Origin: Pseudomonadota bacterium
GTDB taxonomy: Bacteria; Pseudomonadota; Gammaproteobacteria; Steroidobacterales; Steroidobacteraceae
Assembly: GCA_021777555.1 (NCBI GenBank)
Contig: JAJYDK010000008.1
Span: 48,131-112,130, forward strand
DNA: 64,000 nucleotides
Direction of reading: 5' to 3'
Positions within the stretch are counted from its first letter, which is position 1. The number at the start of each line of letters is the position of its first letter. The notes under the pieces are model-generated. The model did not search any database and was not told where the DNA came from. It saw only the letters and a program-made list of their open reading frames with translations. Shown here piece by piece: positions 44,687 through 55,817 of the stretch. The position numbers were made by a program, and so were the translations under genes.

Positions 44687-45712
44687 ATGCTGCACATGGG
44701 CGACCGGGACCTGTACCAGCTCGCCGAGCGAGTGGGACAGGGATTGCGGGCGGCGGGCTGGCGCATCGCGACCGCCGAATCGTGCACCGCCGGCTGGATT
44801 GCCAAGGCCCTGACCGATGTGCCTGGCAGCTCGCAGTGGTTCGAGTGCGGATACGTCACGTATTCCAATGCCGCGAAGCTGCGCGACCTCGGCGTCCTTG
44901 AGCGCACCCTGCAGGAGCACGGGGCGGTGAGCGAGGCCACCGTGAGGGAGATGGTCACGGGCGCCTGGCAGAAGTCCCATGCCGAGGTGGCGGTCGCCGT
45001 GAGTGGCATCGCAGGCCCCGATGGTGGTACTGCCGAGAAGCCCGTCGGCACGGTGTGGTTCGCTCTGGCGACGCCCGGGGAGGTGTTCTGCGAGGAGCGC
45101 CGTTTCGAGGGCGACCGTGAGCAGGTCCGCCGCCAATCGGTCTCGCACGCACTGTCCCTGGTGCAGAGGATGCTGGCGCGTCGCAGCCCGAGCCGCAGGC
45201 TCTTTTTCGCGCTCTGGCCCGATGAGGCGATGCGCGGCGCCCTGGCCGAGGCCACGTGCGAGGCGGTCCAGGCCAGCGCCGGCCAGCCCGTGCCCGTGGA
45301 CAACCTGCACCTCACGCTGCTCTTCCTGGGTGGGGTGGCGGAGCGACGTGTCACGGAAGTCGCGGACGCGGCGCACCGGGCGCGGATGTGGCATCGGGGA
45401 ATGACCCTCGAGGTGAGGCTCGATCACCTCGAGCACTGGCCGCGCCCGCGGGTGCTCTGCGCGCTGCCGGCCCAGCCGCCCTCGGCGGCGGAGAGGCTGG
45501 CCCAGGCGCTCCAGGACCAACTCACGGCCGCCGGTTTTTCGCCGGACATCAAGTGTTTCCGCCCGCATGTCACCGTGGCACGCAAGGTGACGCGTCCAAG
45601 CTCCCTGCGGATGCGCCCGGTGGTCTGGCGCTTCAGCGCCTTTGCCCTCATCGAGAGCCGCACGCTCGAATCGGGCTCCGTATACAGTGTTGTCGAAAAT
45701 TACCCACTGTAA
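44687..45712 (+). CDS. Fusion: CinA/PncC-type nicotinamide-nucleotide amidohydrolase plus RNA 2',3'-cyclic phosphodiesterase (ThpR)
   Basis: N-terminal ATAESCTAGWIAKALTDVPGSS...VSGIAGPDGGTAEKPVGTVWFAL; C-terminal 2H motifs HLTLLFLG and HVTVARK in one continuous ORF. Confidence 0.9.
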   Translation: MLHMGDRDLYQLAERVGQGLRAAGWRIATAESCTAGWIAKALTDVPGSSQWFECGYVTYSNAAKLRDLGVLERTLQEHGAVSEATVREMVTGAWQKSHAEVAVAVSGIAGPDGGTAEKPVGTVWFALATPGEVFCEERRFEGDREQVRRQSVSHALSLVQRMLARRSPSRRLFFALWPDEAMRGALAEATCEAVQASAGQPVPVDNLHLTLLFLGGVAERRVTEVADAAHRARMWHRGMTLEVRLDHLEHWPRPRVLCALPAQPPSAAERLAQALQDQLTAAGFSPDIKCFRPHVTVARKVTRPSSLRMRPVVWRFSAFALIESRTLESGSVYSVVENYPL

Positions 45713-45853
45713 AAGACCGCCCGTCGCCGCTCGATCACCCCGATGGTCTTGAAATAACACGTTGCGCGCGCATTTGCGGGCTGCTGCGGGACGCAGCATT
45801 GTGGGATAATTCCGCGTAGCATCCACTTCACACCACCATCCCGAGACAGCCAG

Positions 45854-46882
<1,029 letters not shown>

Positions 46883-46915
46883 GCGGTATGGTCGTGTGCT
46901 GCTTCCAGGGTTCGA

Positions 46916-46941
46916 CGGGGCTCGCCGGGAGGCGAGCCCCG
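46916..46941 (+). terminator. Hairpin between recA and recX (candidate partial terminator)
   Basis: 11-bp stem CGGGGCTCGCC-GGGA-GGCGAGCCCCG; weak T-tract. Confidence 0.6.
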
Positions 46942-46994
46942 TTCCAGTAGCGGCGCGCTTCGCGCCGATTCAAAGATCGCTCGGCGGGGAGCCT

Positions 46995-47465
46995 GTGGGG
47001 GCGCGAAGTCCGTCGGACGATCCGGGGGCGATCCGCGCCGCCGCGGTGGCGGCGCTTGCCCGCCGCGACCACCTCGCCGCCGAACTGCTCGAGATCCTTC
47101 AATCGCGCGGCTTTGATCCGGCCGCCACGGCGGCCGTGATCGCTGAGCTCGCCTCCGAGCGGCTGCTCGATGACGCGCGCGTCGTGGAGCGCTTCGTGGC
47201 TTTCCGGGCGCAGCGGGGACAGGGACCGCTGCGCATCGCCATGGATCTGCGATCCCGGGGAGCGTCACCGGCCCTGATCGAGGCGGCGATCGCGGCCGGA
47301 CCCGACTGGGGCGCCGTGGCGAGAGAGGTCCGGCGGCGCAAATTCGGTGCCGCCCCCCCCGAATCCTGGCCGGAGAGGGCCCGGCAATCGCGATTTTTGC
47401 AGTACCGGGGCTTTTCATCGGATCATATCCGCGCGGCCACTGGCGCCGAATTCGAATTGGACTGA
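46995..47465 (+). CDS. recX: Regulatory protein RecX (probable GTG start)
   Basis: [38 protein letters not shown]; downstream of recA. Confidence 0.88.
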   Translation: MGARSPSDDPGAIRAAAVAALARRDHLAAELLEILQSRGFDPAATAAVIAELASERLLDDARVVERFVAFRAQRGQGPLRIAMDLRSRGASPALIEAAIAAGPDWGAVAREVRRRKFGAAPPESWPERARQSRFLQYRGFSSDHIRAATGAEFELD

Positions 47466-47470
47466 CGACC

Positions 47471-50137
47471 TTGACCCAGCCTCACACCCTTGGCGCGGCC
47501 GACGTGCGTCGCGCCTTTCTGGAATTTTTCCGCGAGCGCGGCCATACCCTCGTGGCCTCGAGCCCGCTCGTGCCCGGCAACGATCCGACGCTGCTCTTCA
47601 CCAATGCGGGGATGGTGCAGTTCAAGGACGTCTTCCTGGGCAAGGACAGGCGGGAGTACGTCCGTGCCGCCACCAGCCAGCGTTGCGTGCGCGCCGGCGG
47701 CAAGCACAATGACCTCGAGAACGTGGGGTATACCGCCCGGCACCACACTTTTTTCGAGATGCTGGGCAACTTCTCCTTCGGGGATTACTTCAAGCGCGAG
47801 GCCATCGGATTCGCCTGGGAATTCCTCACCGGCACCCTGAAGCTAGACCCGAAAAGACTCTGGGTCACCGTGTTCCGCGATGACGAGGAAGCCGCGGACA
47901 TCTGGCTGAAGGAGCTCGGGGTATCGGCGCAGCGCTTCTCGCGCATGGGCGAGAAGTCGAATTTCTGGGCCATGGGGGATACCGGCCCGTGCGGTCCGTG
48001 CAGCGAGATCTTTTATGACCACGGACCGGAGGTGGCCGGTGGCCCGCCGGGCTCCCCGGATGAGGACGGCGACCGCTTCGTCGAGATCTGGAACCTGGTG
48101 TTCATGCAGTTCGATCGCGCCGCCGATGGCACGATGACCCCGCTCCCCAAGCCCTCCGTGGACACCGGCATGGGGCTGGAACGGATTTCGGCGGTGATGC
48201 AGGGAGTGCATTCGAACTACGACATCGATCTCTTCCGCACCCTCATCCGCGCGGCGGCCCGGCTCGCCGGCACGGACGATCTCGGGTCGAGCTCCCTGCG
48301 CGTGATCGCCGATCACATCCGCGCCTGCACCTTCCTCATCGTGGACGGGGTGCTGCCCTCCAACGAGGGACGCGGTTATGTGCTGCGGCGCATCATCCGC
48401 CGCGCCATCCGGCACGGCTACAAGCTCGGGATCGTGGAGCCGTTCTTCTACAAGCTGGTGGAGGTCTTGGAGCGGGAGATGAGCGGTGCGTATCCCGAGC
48501 TCACCCGCGGCCGCAAGCTCGCCGAGCAGGTCCTTCGCCAGGAGGAAGAGCGATTCGCGGAGACGCTGGCGAACGGGATGGAGTTGCTCGAAGGGGTGAT
48601 CGCGAACCTCCCCGCGAACGAACGGGCGCCGAGCGATGGCTCGGTCCCCGGCGCATCGATCGCAGTCATTCCGGGCGACATCGTCTTCAAGCTTTATGAC
48701 ACTTACGGTTTCCCCGCTGATCTCACCGCGGACATCGCGCGCGAGCGCGGGCTGAGCATCGATCAGGATGGCTTCGACGCCGCGATGGACGCTCAGCGCC
48801 GCCGATCCCAGGGGGCGAGCAAATTCGGCGTCGATCTGCGCGGCGGGGCTCAGATCAAGGAGCGGACGGAGTTCGAGGGATACGAGGGCCTGGCTGGCGA
48901 GGGGCGAGTCGTGACGCTGGTGAAGGGCGGTGTCCCGGTGGAGGCGCTCGCCGCGGGCGAGCAGGGCGAAGTAGTGCTCGACCGCACGCCCTTCTATGCC
49001 GAATCCGGAGGCCAGGTGGGCGATACCGGCACGCTGACCGGCGCGGGTGTGCGCTTCCAGGTGCAGGACACCTTGAAGCGGGGTGCGGCGTACGCGCATG
49101 TCGGCCGTCTGGCGGAGGGCCATCTTCGAGTCGGGGACGTGCTGCGGGCACAGGTCGACGGCGAGCGCCGCCGCGCGATCATGCTCAACCACACCGCCAC
49201 GCACCTGCTGCATGCGGCCTTGCGCAAGACGCTCGGCACGCACGTGCAGCAAAAGGGCTCGCTGGTCGCTCCTGACCGGCTGCGCTTCGACTTCTCACAT
49301 CTGCAGCCGGTGACGGCCGAACAGCTCGAAGCGATCGAGCGGCTGGTCAATGCGCAGATCCGTCTCAATACCGCGGCCGAAACGAGCCTCATGGGCTACG
49401 AGGATGCGGTGGCGGCCGGCGCGATGGCGCTCTTCGGAGAGAAGTACGAGAAAGACGTGCGGGTGCTGCGGGTGGGGGATTTCTCCATGGAACTCTGTGG
49501 CGGCACGCACGTGCAGCAATCCGGAGATATCGGCCTGTTCAAGATTGTCAGCGAAAGCGGAGTCGCTTCGGGCGTGCGCCGCATCGAGGCAGTCACGGGT
49601 GAGGGCGCGATCAATTACATCGAGGAGAGCGAATCGCTCCTGAAGGATGTCGCCCAGCTGGTGCGAGGCTCGCGGGACGAGGTGAAAGACAAGGTGCGTG
49701 ATGCGCTCGAGCGCATCCGCCAGATGGAGCGCGAAATCCGCGCCCTGAAGGATCGCCTGGCATCGGGCCAGGGCACTGATCTCGCCGAAGGCGCAGTGGA
49801 CGTGCAGGGGGTCAAAGTGGTCGCCACCCAGGTCGCTGGGGCCGACACGGCGGCACTGCGCGCTGCGGTCGACCGGCTCAAGGACAAACTGAAGTCGGCC
49901 GTGGTGGTCCTGGCTTCCGTGGAGGGCCCCGAGAAAGTGGTCCTGGTGGTCGGTGTGACCGCGGATCAGTGCGCCCGCTTGAAGGCGGGGGAGTTGGCCG
50001 GCGCGATCGCCGCCCAAGTGGGCGGTCGCGGCGGCGGACGCGCGGATTTCGCGCAGGCGGGGGGCAGCAATCCCGCAGCGCTCGAGGCCGCGCTCGGCTC
50101 TGTCACGGACTGGGTACGGACTCGCCTGAAGGGCTGA
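47471..50137 (+). CDS. alaS: Alanine--tRNA ligase
   Basis: [46 protein letters not shown]. Confidence 0.98.
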   Translation: MTQPHTLGAADVRRAFLEFFRERGHTLVASSPLVPGNDPTLLFTNAGMVQFKDVFLGKDRREYVRAATSQRCVRAGGKHNDLENVGYTARHHTFFEMLGNFSFGDYFKREAIGFAWEFLTGTLKLDPKRLWVTVFRDDEEAADIWLKELGVSAQRFSRMGEKSNFWAMGDTGPCGPCSEIFYDHGPEVAGGPPGSPDEDGDRFVEIWNLVFMQFDRAADGTMTPLPKPSVDTGMGLERISAVMQGVHSNYDIDLFRTLIRAAARLAGTDDLGSSSLRVIADHIRACTFLIVDGVLPSNEGRGYVLRRIIRRAIRHGYKLGIVEPFFYKLVEVLEREMSGAYPELTRGRKLAEQVLRQEEERFAETLANGMELLEGVIANLPANERAPSDGSVPGASIAVIPGDIVFKLYDTYGFPADLTADIARERGLSIDQDGFDAAMDAQRRRSQGASKFGVDLRGGAQIKERTEFEGYEGLAGEGRVVTLVKGGVPVEALAAGEQGEVVLDRTPFYAESGGQVGDTGTLTGAGVRFQVQDTLKRGAAYAHVGRLAEGHLRVGDVLRAQVDGERRRAIMLNHTATHLLHAALRKTLGTHVQQKGSLVAPDRLRFDFSHLQPVTAEQLEAIERLVNAQIRLNTAAETSLMGYEDAVAAGAMALFGEKYEKDVRVLRVGDFSMELCGGTHVQQSGDIGLFKIVSESGVASGVRRIEAVTGEGAINYIEESESLLKDVAQLVRGSRDEVKDKVRDALERIRQMEREIRALKDRLASGQGTDLAEGAVDVQGVKVVATQVAGADTAALRAAVDRLKDKLKSAVVVLASVEGPEKVVLVVGVTADQCARLKAGELAGAIAAQVGGRGGGRADFAQAGGSNPAALEAALGSVTDWVRTRLKG

Positions 50138-50208
50138 GCATCAGCAGGCCCGGCGCCGTCGGCCCGGGACAATGGGTGTACAGTGAGCATGGAGGAGGAG
50201 GTCAAGCC

Positions 50209-50484
50209 ATGCTCATATTGACCAGGCGAGTCGGGGAGACGCTGATGATCGGCGACGAGGTCTCCGTCACCATCCTCGGCGTCAAGGGCAATCAGGTGCG
50301 GGTAGGAATCCAGGCGCCGAAAAGTGTCGCCGTGCATCGCGAGGAGATCTACAAGCGCATTCAGCGGGAACGCGAGCACGGGCAGACGGATCGGCCGCCC
50401 CCGGGCCCGAAGCAGGACACGCCGCCGGAGCAGGAGCAGCCCGAGGCGGAGGGGTCGGCGCCCATGCGTGACGCCGTTCTCTGA
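50209..50484 (+). CDS. csrA: Carbon storage regulator CsrA with extended C-terminus
   Basis: [48 protein letters not shown]; follows alaS. Confidence 0.96.
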   Translation: MLILTRRVGETLMIGDEVSVTILGVKGNQVRVGIQAPKSVAVHREEIYKRIQREREHGQTDRPPPGPKQDTPPEQEQPEAEGSAPMRDAVL

Positions 50485-50578
50485 TCGCATCGGACGTCCC
50501 AAAATTCTCCTGCTTGCAGTATCATGCGGCCCCTTATGAGCGGGGAGGGCGCCAGGCCTGTGCCCGCGGACCGGATCC

Positions 50579-50669
50579 GGAGAGATGGCCGAGTGGTCGA
50601 AGGCGCACCCCTGCTAAGGGTGTAAGGGTCAAAAGCCCTTCGAGGGTTCGAATCCCTCTCTCTCCGCCA
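50579..50669 (+). tRNA. tRNA-Ser (anticodon GCU), encoded CCA
   Basis: GGAGAGATGGCCGAGTGG...CTGCTAA...GGTTCGAATCC...CTCTCTCCGCCA; type II tRNA with long variable arm. Confidence 0.95.
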
Positions 50670-50831
50670 ATCACGCGTCTCAAGCCGTCTCACACGGGCT
50701 CAAAAATAAAAAACTCCCATAAAATCAGGGAGATTGGTTTCTCAAGAGGTCTCACCCGGATTCTTGCTGTCTCGGCCCCGTGCGGGTACATTTGCGGGTA
50801 TCGGTTCTGAAGGACTCTCAGATACCAACGG

Positions 50832-52019
50832 ATGCTCACCGATTCCGCAATCCGGAGTGCGAAACGCGCCGAGCGCCCCCGCAAGCTCAGCGACGGCGGT
50901 GGCCTCTACCTGCTCATAGCGCCCAATGGCGGCCGCTACTGGCGCTTCAACTACCGCTTCGCCGCCAAGCAGAAGACCCTGGCCTTGGGCGTCTATCCCG
51001 ACGTGGGTCTCGCCAAGGCACGGGAACGACATCAGGAGGCCCGGCGGCTTCTGGCGGACGACATCGATCCGAGCGCCGAGCGAAAGACGACCAGCAAGAC
51101 GTTCGAGGAAGTGGCGCGAGCGTGGCACGCACACTGGAAGTCTAATCGCCACGAACGCCATGCCCATTACGTCTTGAAGCGCCTCGAGGCGGACGTCTTC
51201 CCTGAGATCGGATCGCGGCGCCTCGGGGAGATCCCGACCTCGGCGTTTCGCGATGTCGCGCGCAAGATCGAACAGCGCGGCGCCGCGGATATCGCCAAGC
51301 GGGTGTTGCAGACCTGCGGCCAGATCATGCGCTACGCGATGGCCAATGACCTCGCGACGCACAATCCCGTCGCCGGCATCAAGCCCGGCGACGTGCTGAA
51401 ACCGCGCACGCGGCGCAACTATCCGCGCATCGACCAGAACGAGCTCCCAAAGCTGTTGAAGGCCATCGACGCCTATGTGGGCGCCGACCACACACGCCTC
51501 GCGCTGCAGCTCATGGCGCTGACCTTCGTGCGCACCTCGGAATTGATCGGCGCTCGATGGTCGGAATTCGACACGACGGCGGCAAGATGGACCATCCCTG
51601 CCGAGCGCATGAAGATGAAGACCCCACACATCGTGCCGCTCAGTCGCCAGGCACTCGCTGTGCTGCAGCAGTTGCGCGAGCTGTCATTCGACCGCGAGCT
51701 GGTCTTCCCGGGCGACGTGCAGCCAACCAAGCCGATGAGCAACAACACGCTGCTGTTCGCCCTGTATCGGATGGGCTATCGCGGGCGCATGACCGGACAC
51801 GGCTTTCGCGGCGTAGCTTCGACGATCCTCCACGAGCAGGGCTGGCCGCACGACCACATCGAGTTGCAGCTCGCCCACCAGGAGCGAAACAGTGTCAGCG
51901 CAGCCTACAATCACGCCCAGTATCTTCAGCCTCGGGCTCAAATGATGCAGGCCTGGTCCGACTACCTGGACCTACGGCGCAAAGAAAAGACGGACGAGGC
52001 GCAGCAGGAAGCGGCCTGA
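50832..52019 (+). CDS. Tyrosine recombinase, P4-type integrase (DUF4102-like N-terminus)
   Basis: LSDGGGLYLLIAPNGGRYWRFNYRFAAKQKTLALGVYPDV; FVRTSELIGARW, TGHGFRGVAST, Tyr nucleophile region SAAYNHAQYL. Confidence 0.95.
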   Translation: MLTDSAIRSAKRAERPRKLSDGGGLYLLIAPNGGRYWRFNYRFAAKQKTLALGVYPDVGLAKARERHQEARRLLADDIDPSAERKTTSKTFEEVARAWHAHWKSNRHERHAHYVLKRLEADVFPEIGSRRLGEIPTSAFRDVARKIEQRGAADIAKRVLQTCGQIMRYAMANDLATHNPVAGIKPGDVLKPRTRRNYPRIDQNELPKLLKAIDAYVGADHTRLALQLMALTFVRTSELIGARWSEFDTTAARWTIPAERMKMKTPHIVPLSRQALAVLQQLRELSFDRELVFPGDVQPTKPMSNNTLLFALYRMGYRGRMTGHGFRGVASTILHEQGWPHDHIELQLAHQERNSVSAAYNHAQYLQPRAQMMQAWSDYLDLRRKEKTDEAQQEAA

Positions 52020-52032
52020 CCGCCACTGACTC

Positions 52033-52362
52033 CTAGACAGGATACTTGCGTGGCCGCCCTCGCTTCCGGGGAGGAATCTCCGGGCCGAGAGGGACACGGT
52101 AACCCTCCGGATCCATCACCCAGGTCTGCACGGCCTCTGAAGGCCAACCGCAGGCACGTCCACCGAGGTGGACCGGGGGTGGGAAACGGTGCGCGGCGAT
52201 TCGCCGATAAAGCGTCGGGCGGCTTAGTGCCGTGATGCGCACCACATCGCGGATCCGCAGGAACGCGGGTAAGGGAAGTTTCTCAGTGCTGCACTTCGAG
52301 CGCGCGACGTCGTGTCTACGCCCACATCTCGGCGTCTGAAATCCTGACTCGTCGATGGCCAT
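52033..52362 (-). CDS. AlpA family regulator / excisionase-like
   Basis: FLRIRDVVRITALSRPTLYRRIAAHRFPPPVHLGGRACGWPSEAVQTWV. Confidence 0.87.
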   Translation of the reverse strand: MAIDESGFQTPRCGRRHDVARSKCSTEKLPLPAFLRIRDVVRITALSRPTLYRRIAAHRFPPPVHLGGRACGWPSEAVQTWVMDPEGYRVPLGPEIPPRKRGRPRKYPV

Positions 52363-52578
52363 GGTGGATTCGGCTCATGTGTGGTTCCGGCCGTTCAGAG
52401 ACGAGTTGTCACTCAGGCGCCATGATGACACGGTCGCGCAAATTGGGAAAGGAGGGTATTGGTCGAAATCTCGCCGAAACGGCCTCCGCCTTCAATCCTG
52501 TCTGCCCATCCGCAGCGGTGAGGAGACACTGACGTCTGTGCCCGACCCGGAATCTGTTGCCGTAAGGCGAGGCACCCT

Positions 52579-52851
52579 CTAGCGCGAGAAGAGGCGAATC
52601 AGCAGGTGATAGATCATCAATAGAACAACGGCGCCGACCGAGGCCGCCATCATGCCCCAGAACGGAAAGTGGGGGAGGTCACCGCTGCCTTTCAGGACCA
52701 GAGCGGACATCATGCCCAGAAAGCCGGCCGCCGACAAAATGAGACTCACGAACGGCTCGAAAACCAGAAGCACTGCGAGCGCCGGCAATCGGATGATCTG
52801 CCAGACCAGCCAAATAGCACTCCGACACAGAGTTCGTGCGCGGTAGATCAT
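52579..52851 (-). CDS. Small two-TM membrane protein of unknown function
   Basis: Hydrophobic segments LALVLLVFEPFVSLILSAAGFLGMM-type and MMAASVGAVVLLMIYHLLI. Confidence 0.55.
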   Translation of the reverse strand: MIYRARTLCRSAIWLVWQIIRLPALAVLLVFEPFVSLILSAAGFLGMMSALVLKGSGDLPHFPFWGMMAASVGAVVLLMIYHLLIRLFSR

Positions 52852-52950
52852 GGACAGCGGTGATTTGCCGATGGGCGTCCAGGCCAGCCGTGGGGTGAAC
52901 GATGGTAGAACGCAGTTGACGCAGCTCCAGCCGGGTCTCTGCGCTATGCA

Positions 52951-53328
52951 TCACTCTGGAGAGGGAAATCCTCCGTGAGTTGTCCGTTCCTCCGCCGGCA
53001 GCAACCCGATTCTTTGCAGTCGTGCCTCGACCGCGCGCAACGTGCGGCGGTGATTTCGCGCGATGAATTCCGCAGACTCGCCGGCCTTGAACGCCTGGAC
53101 CAATCTGCGTTCTTCGTCAGTGGTCCACGGTTGCCCTACATTGTCGGGCAGCAAAGCGCGCCGTTGAACACGTGCCGCCGCCCGCTCGAGAGCCGTGACG
53201 GCGGTGAGCAGCGCACGCAGTACATCTACACGATGCACCACCGACCCCGCCGGCAGCTTCTCCGCCGATCCAGGCTCGCGGCCTTCGATCAGAGACTTCA
53301 GAACCAGCATCGCCTCAAAGTTGTCCAT
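52951..53328 (-). CDS. Hypothetical protein with C-terminal Myb/SANT-like helical segment
   Basis: PWTTDEERRLVQAFKAGESAEFIARNHRRTLRAVEARLQRIGLL. Confidence 0.62.
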   Translation of the reverse strand: MDNFEAMLVLKSLIEGREPGSAEKLPAGSVVHRVDVLRALLTAVTALERAAARVQRRALLPDNVGQPWTTDEERRLVQAFKAGESAEFIARNHRRTLRAVEARLQRIGLLPAEERTTHGGFPSPE

Positions 53329-53470
53329 AGGTATGCTCCAGATGGCGAGAATGCGTAACGGCCGGCGCCGTGCTCGTACCCAGGACCAAAGCCGCCTGCA
53401 AATGCGCACTGCGGTCGATCCACCCTGAATCCGGCGCCTCCGTGCCCGCACCGATGGCCTTTGCTCAGAG

Positions 53471-53547
53471 TGATACGAAAATCGTATCGACTCGGCTGCA
53501 CCATACGCTGATACGAATTTCGTATCAATAGGGGTGATACGGTATTA
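53471..53547. promoter_or_regulatory. Operator cluster: two palindromes plus a variant site
   Basis: TGATACGAAAATCGTATCG (53471-53489), TGATACGAATTTCGTATCA (53509-53527), TGATACGGTATTA (53535-53547). Confidence 0.82.
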
Positions 53548-53578
53548 GGAGCACCTCAGCCAATGACCCTGGGGTGCC

Positions 53579-53806
53579 ATGAAGTATTCCGCTCGCCAGC
53601 GTGCCGTCGCCGCCGCCCTAAGAAAAGCACGCGAGGCGGCCGGCCTTTCCCAGCGCCAGCTTTCCGAGAGGCTCAAGCAGCCGCCGAACTGGATCCAGCG
53701 GATCGAGTCTCTGGAACGGAGGGTGGATGTGGCGGAGTTCATCACCATCGCCAAGGCTGTCGGGGCAGACCCCGCTGAACTCTTTCGGGAGGCGCTGAGC
53801 GGCTGA
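53579..53806 (+). CDS. XRE-family HTH regulator
   Basis: LRKAREAAGLSQRQLSERLKQPPNWIQRIESLERRVDVAEFITIAKAVGAD. Confidence 0.87.
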   Translation: MKYSARQRAVAAALRKAREAAGLSQRQLSERLKQPPNWIQRIESLERRVDVAEFITIAKAVGADPAELFREALSG

Positions 53807-54232
53807 TCGTCCCCGGGCGCATGTCGTGTGGGAGAGATGCTCTGCAGGGGCCTGGTAGGGGAATACAGGCGCCCTGGACGTGAAGATCCGAGACGGAGGG
53901 GCTGGACCGGCACGTGTGGCCCCCGAACTGCCAGGCGGCTCGTGAGCGGAGCGTCGGGCGGCGGTGCGATTGGCGGGCATCCCGTGAGCGGTGGCGATCA
54001 AAGGGCCGGGTGACCGGTCAAGGGCATCGCGGCCGAACTACCGGAACTTCCGCAATGAGATTCGGCGGAGCTATGCCTTGTCCGGCTGGTGGCCCTGGGA
54101 TTGACGCGCCGGCGGCAGTTTTTCAATAGGTCCTCGGCCGGCAGCCGCAGCTCCCAGGTTGCGCAATATCGACCGAATTATCGGTGAAATGCAGGATAGC
54201 TTTACAGCGAGTTTTGTCTAACATTGTGAGCT

Positions 54233-54817
54233 GTGGGTGCAACAGAAATTCTGGCGACACGAGTAACACCTGATGTCAAGGCGCGGGTGACTGATGTCGT
54301 TCGCGAGGAGTTTTTGAGGGAGTCGATATGGCTTCGGCGCTTGGTTTTACGCGAACTCCAGGCAATTTCGTCACAGGGCTCGACACCGCGACAATGCGAT
54401 AACGGATCCACAGCGGTCCGTGGGCGATGCTCCAGGCGCCGTGAGCCGATTTCGGGCCTGTACGTTCGAATGCGCAGGGAGGACCGGCTGCTGCTGCACG
54501 AGCGAGCGGCGGCGCGGGGAATGGCCTCGGCTACGTACGCGTCAGTGCTCGTCCGAGCCCACCTGCGATTCCTGGCACCGCTGCCGAAGGACGAGCTGGT
54601 CACCCTGAAGCAGGTCGTGAGCGAGCTGAGTGCGATTGGGAGCAACCTCAATCAGATCGCCCGCGCAGTGAGCAGCGGCGCTCGCATCGCGGGTGTCGGC
54701 CATGAAGAGTTCCGGGCCATCCTCAAGATCTGCGAAGCGCTGCGTGACCATACCAAGAGCCTGATCAAGGCGAACGCGGCGAGCTGGGCGTCGGGACATG
54801 CCGAAACTCAGGATTAG
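54233..54817 (+). CDS. MobC-like relaxosome accessory protein (GTG start)
   Basis: LVTLKQVVSELSAIGSNLNQIARAVSSG, MobC hallmark; overlaps the relaxase gene. Confidence 0.8.
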   Translation: MGATEILATRVTPDVKARVTDVVREEFLRESIWLRRLVLRELQAISSQGSTPRQCDNGSTAVRGRCSRRREPISGLYVRMRREDRLLLHERAAARGMASATYASVLVRAHLRFLAPLPKDELVTLKQVVSELSAIGSNLNQIARAVSSGARIAGVGHEEFRAILKICEALRDHTKSLIKANAASWASGHAETQD

Positions 54818-55799
54818 TGCCCTCGAGGGGCGCGCCTTACTAGACGTCGCGAGTTACGCTCGGCGCGGCCCTGGGCGGCGGGATCGGTTGTCGCCGCAGG
54901 AAGTGGCCCTCGTCGGTCGCACGGTGAGGCGGACACCGGAAGTTATGGTCAAGGTGCTCGCGAAGGACAGCAACAACCTGCGATCCGTAGCGCGGCATCT
55001 CAACTACATCGGCCGGTATGGCCGGCTGGCGCTCGAAACCGACGACGGCGAGCACATTCAAGGGCAGCACGCCGGTCACCGCTTAGTCGAGGACTGGGAT
55101 CTCGACCTGGATCAGGATCGGCGGGACTCAAGTCTGGCCGCTGGCACGGGACGAGCTCCGAAGCTGGTCCATAAGATTATGCTTTCCATGCCACCGGGCA
55201 CTCCAGCGAAGGGGGTATTCGAGGCGGCAGGAAATTTCGCACGGGAGGAATTTGGGCTGAAGCATCGCTATGCACTGGTTCTGCATACTGACGAACCCCA
55301 TCCCCACGTGCACCTAGTCGTGAAGGCAGTCAGTGAGCAAGGAGCACGGTTGAACATCAGGAAGGCGACTTTGCGGGAGTGGAGACGGGAATTCGCGCGG
55401 CACCTGCGCGATAAGGGCATCGCGGCAAACGCCACCGACCGCGCGGTGCGGGGAGAGAGTCGGATGCCCAAGAAGGATGGGATCTACAGGGCAGCACAGC
55501 GGGGCAATTCCACTCACTCGCGTAGCCGCGTCGAACTGGTCGCCTCCGAACTCCTCACCGGCAGCCTTCCGAACGATCCTGGAAAATCCACGCTGGCCGC
55601 GACTCGAAAGGAAGTCGAACGCGGCTGGATCGCAGTTGCTGATACATTGGCGAATCAGGGCTACGCTGGATTGGCGACAGAGATAAAGCGATTTGTTGAA
55701 CAAATGCCACCGTCGCAAACTGAAAAGGAGCAGATCGCCGCCGCTGTGCTGAAGCGAAGCCGCGAGCGGGCGCTTTCGGACCGCCCGCATGCGCGGTAA
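54798..55799 (+). CDS. HUH relaxase / mobilization nuclease
   Basis: VARHLNYIGRYGRLALE, HPHVHLVVKAVSEQGARLNIRKATLREWRREFARHLRDKGI. Confidence 0.9.
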   Translation: MPKLRISALEGRALLDVASYARRGPGRRDRLSPQEVALVGRTVRRTPEVMVKVLAKDSNNLRSVARHLNYIGRYGRLALETDDGEHIQGQHAGHRLVEDWDLDLDQDRRDSSLAAGTGRAPKLVHKIMLSMPPGTPAKGVFEAAGNFAREEFGLKHRYALVLHTDEPHPHVHLVVKAVSEQGARLNIRKATLREWRREFARHLRDKGIAANATDRAVRGESRMPKKDGIYRAAQRGNSTHSRSRVELVASELLTGSLPNDPGKSTLAATRKEVERGWIAVADTLANQGYAGLATEIKRFVEQMPPSQTEKEQIAAAVLKRSRERALSDRPHAR

Positions 55800-55817
55800 C
55801 CGGACTCCGACTCAGAT

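Noticed and set aside
45713-45853. LexA/SOS box upstream of recA
   Set aside because: No CTG-N10-CAG-type box recognised; only a TGCTGC-GGGAC-GCAGCA repeat beside a GGATAAT-like -10, not enough to call.
52355-52582. 75-aa ORF between alpA and the membrane protein gene
   Set aside because: No domain, no clear ribosome-binding context; likely non-coding island DNA.
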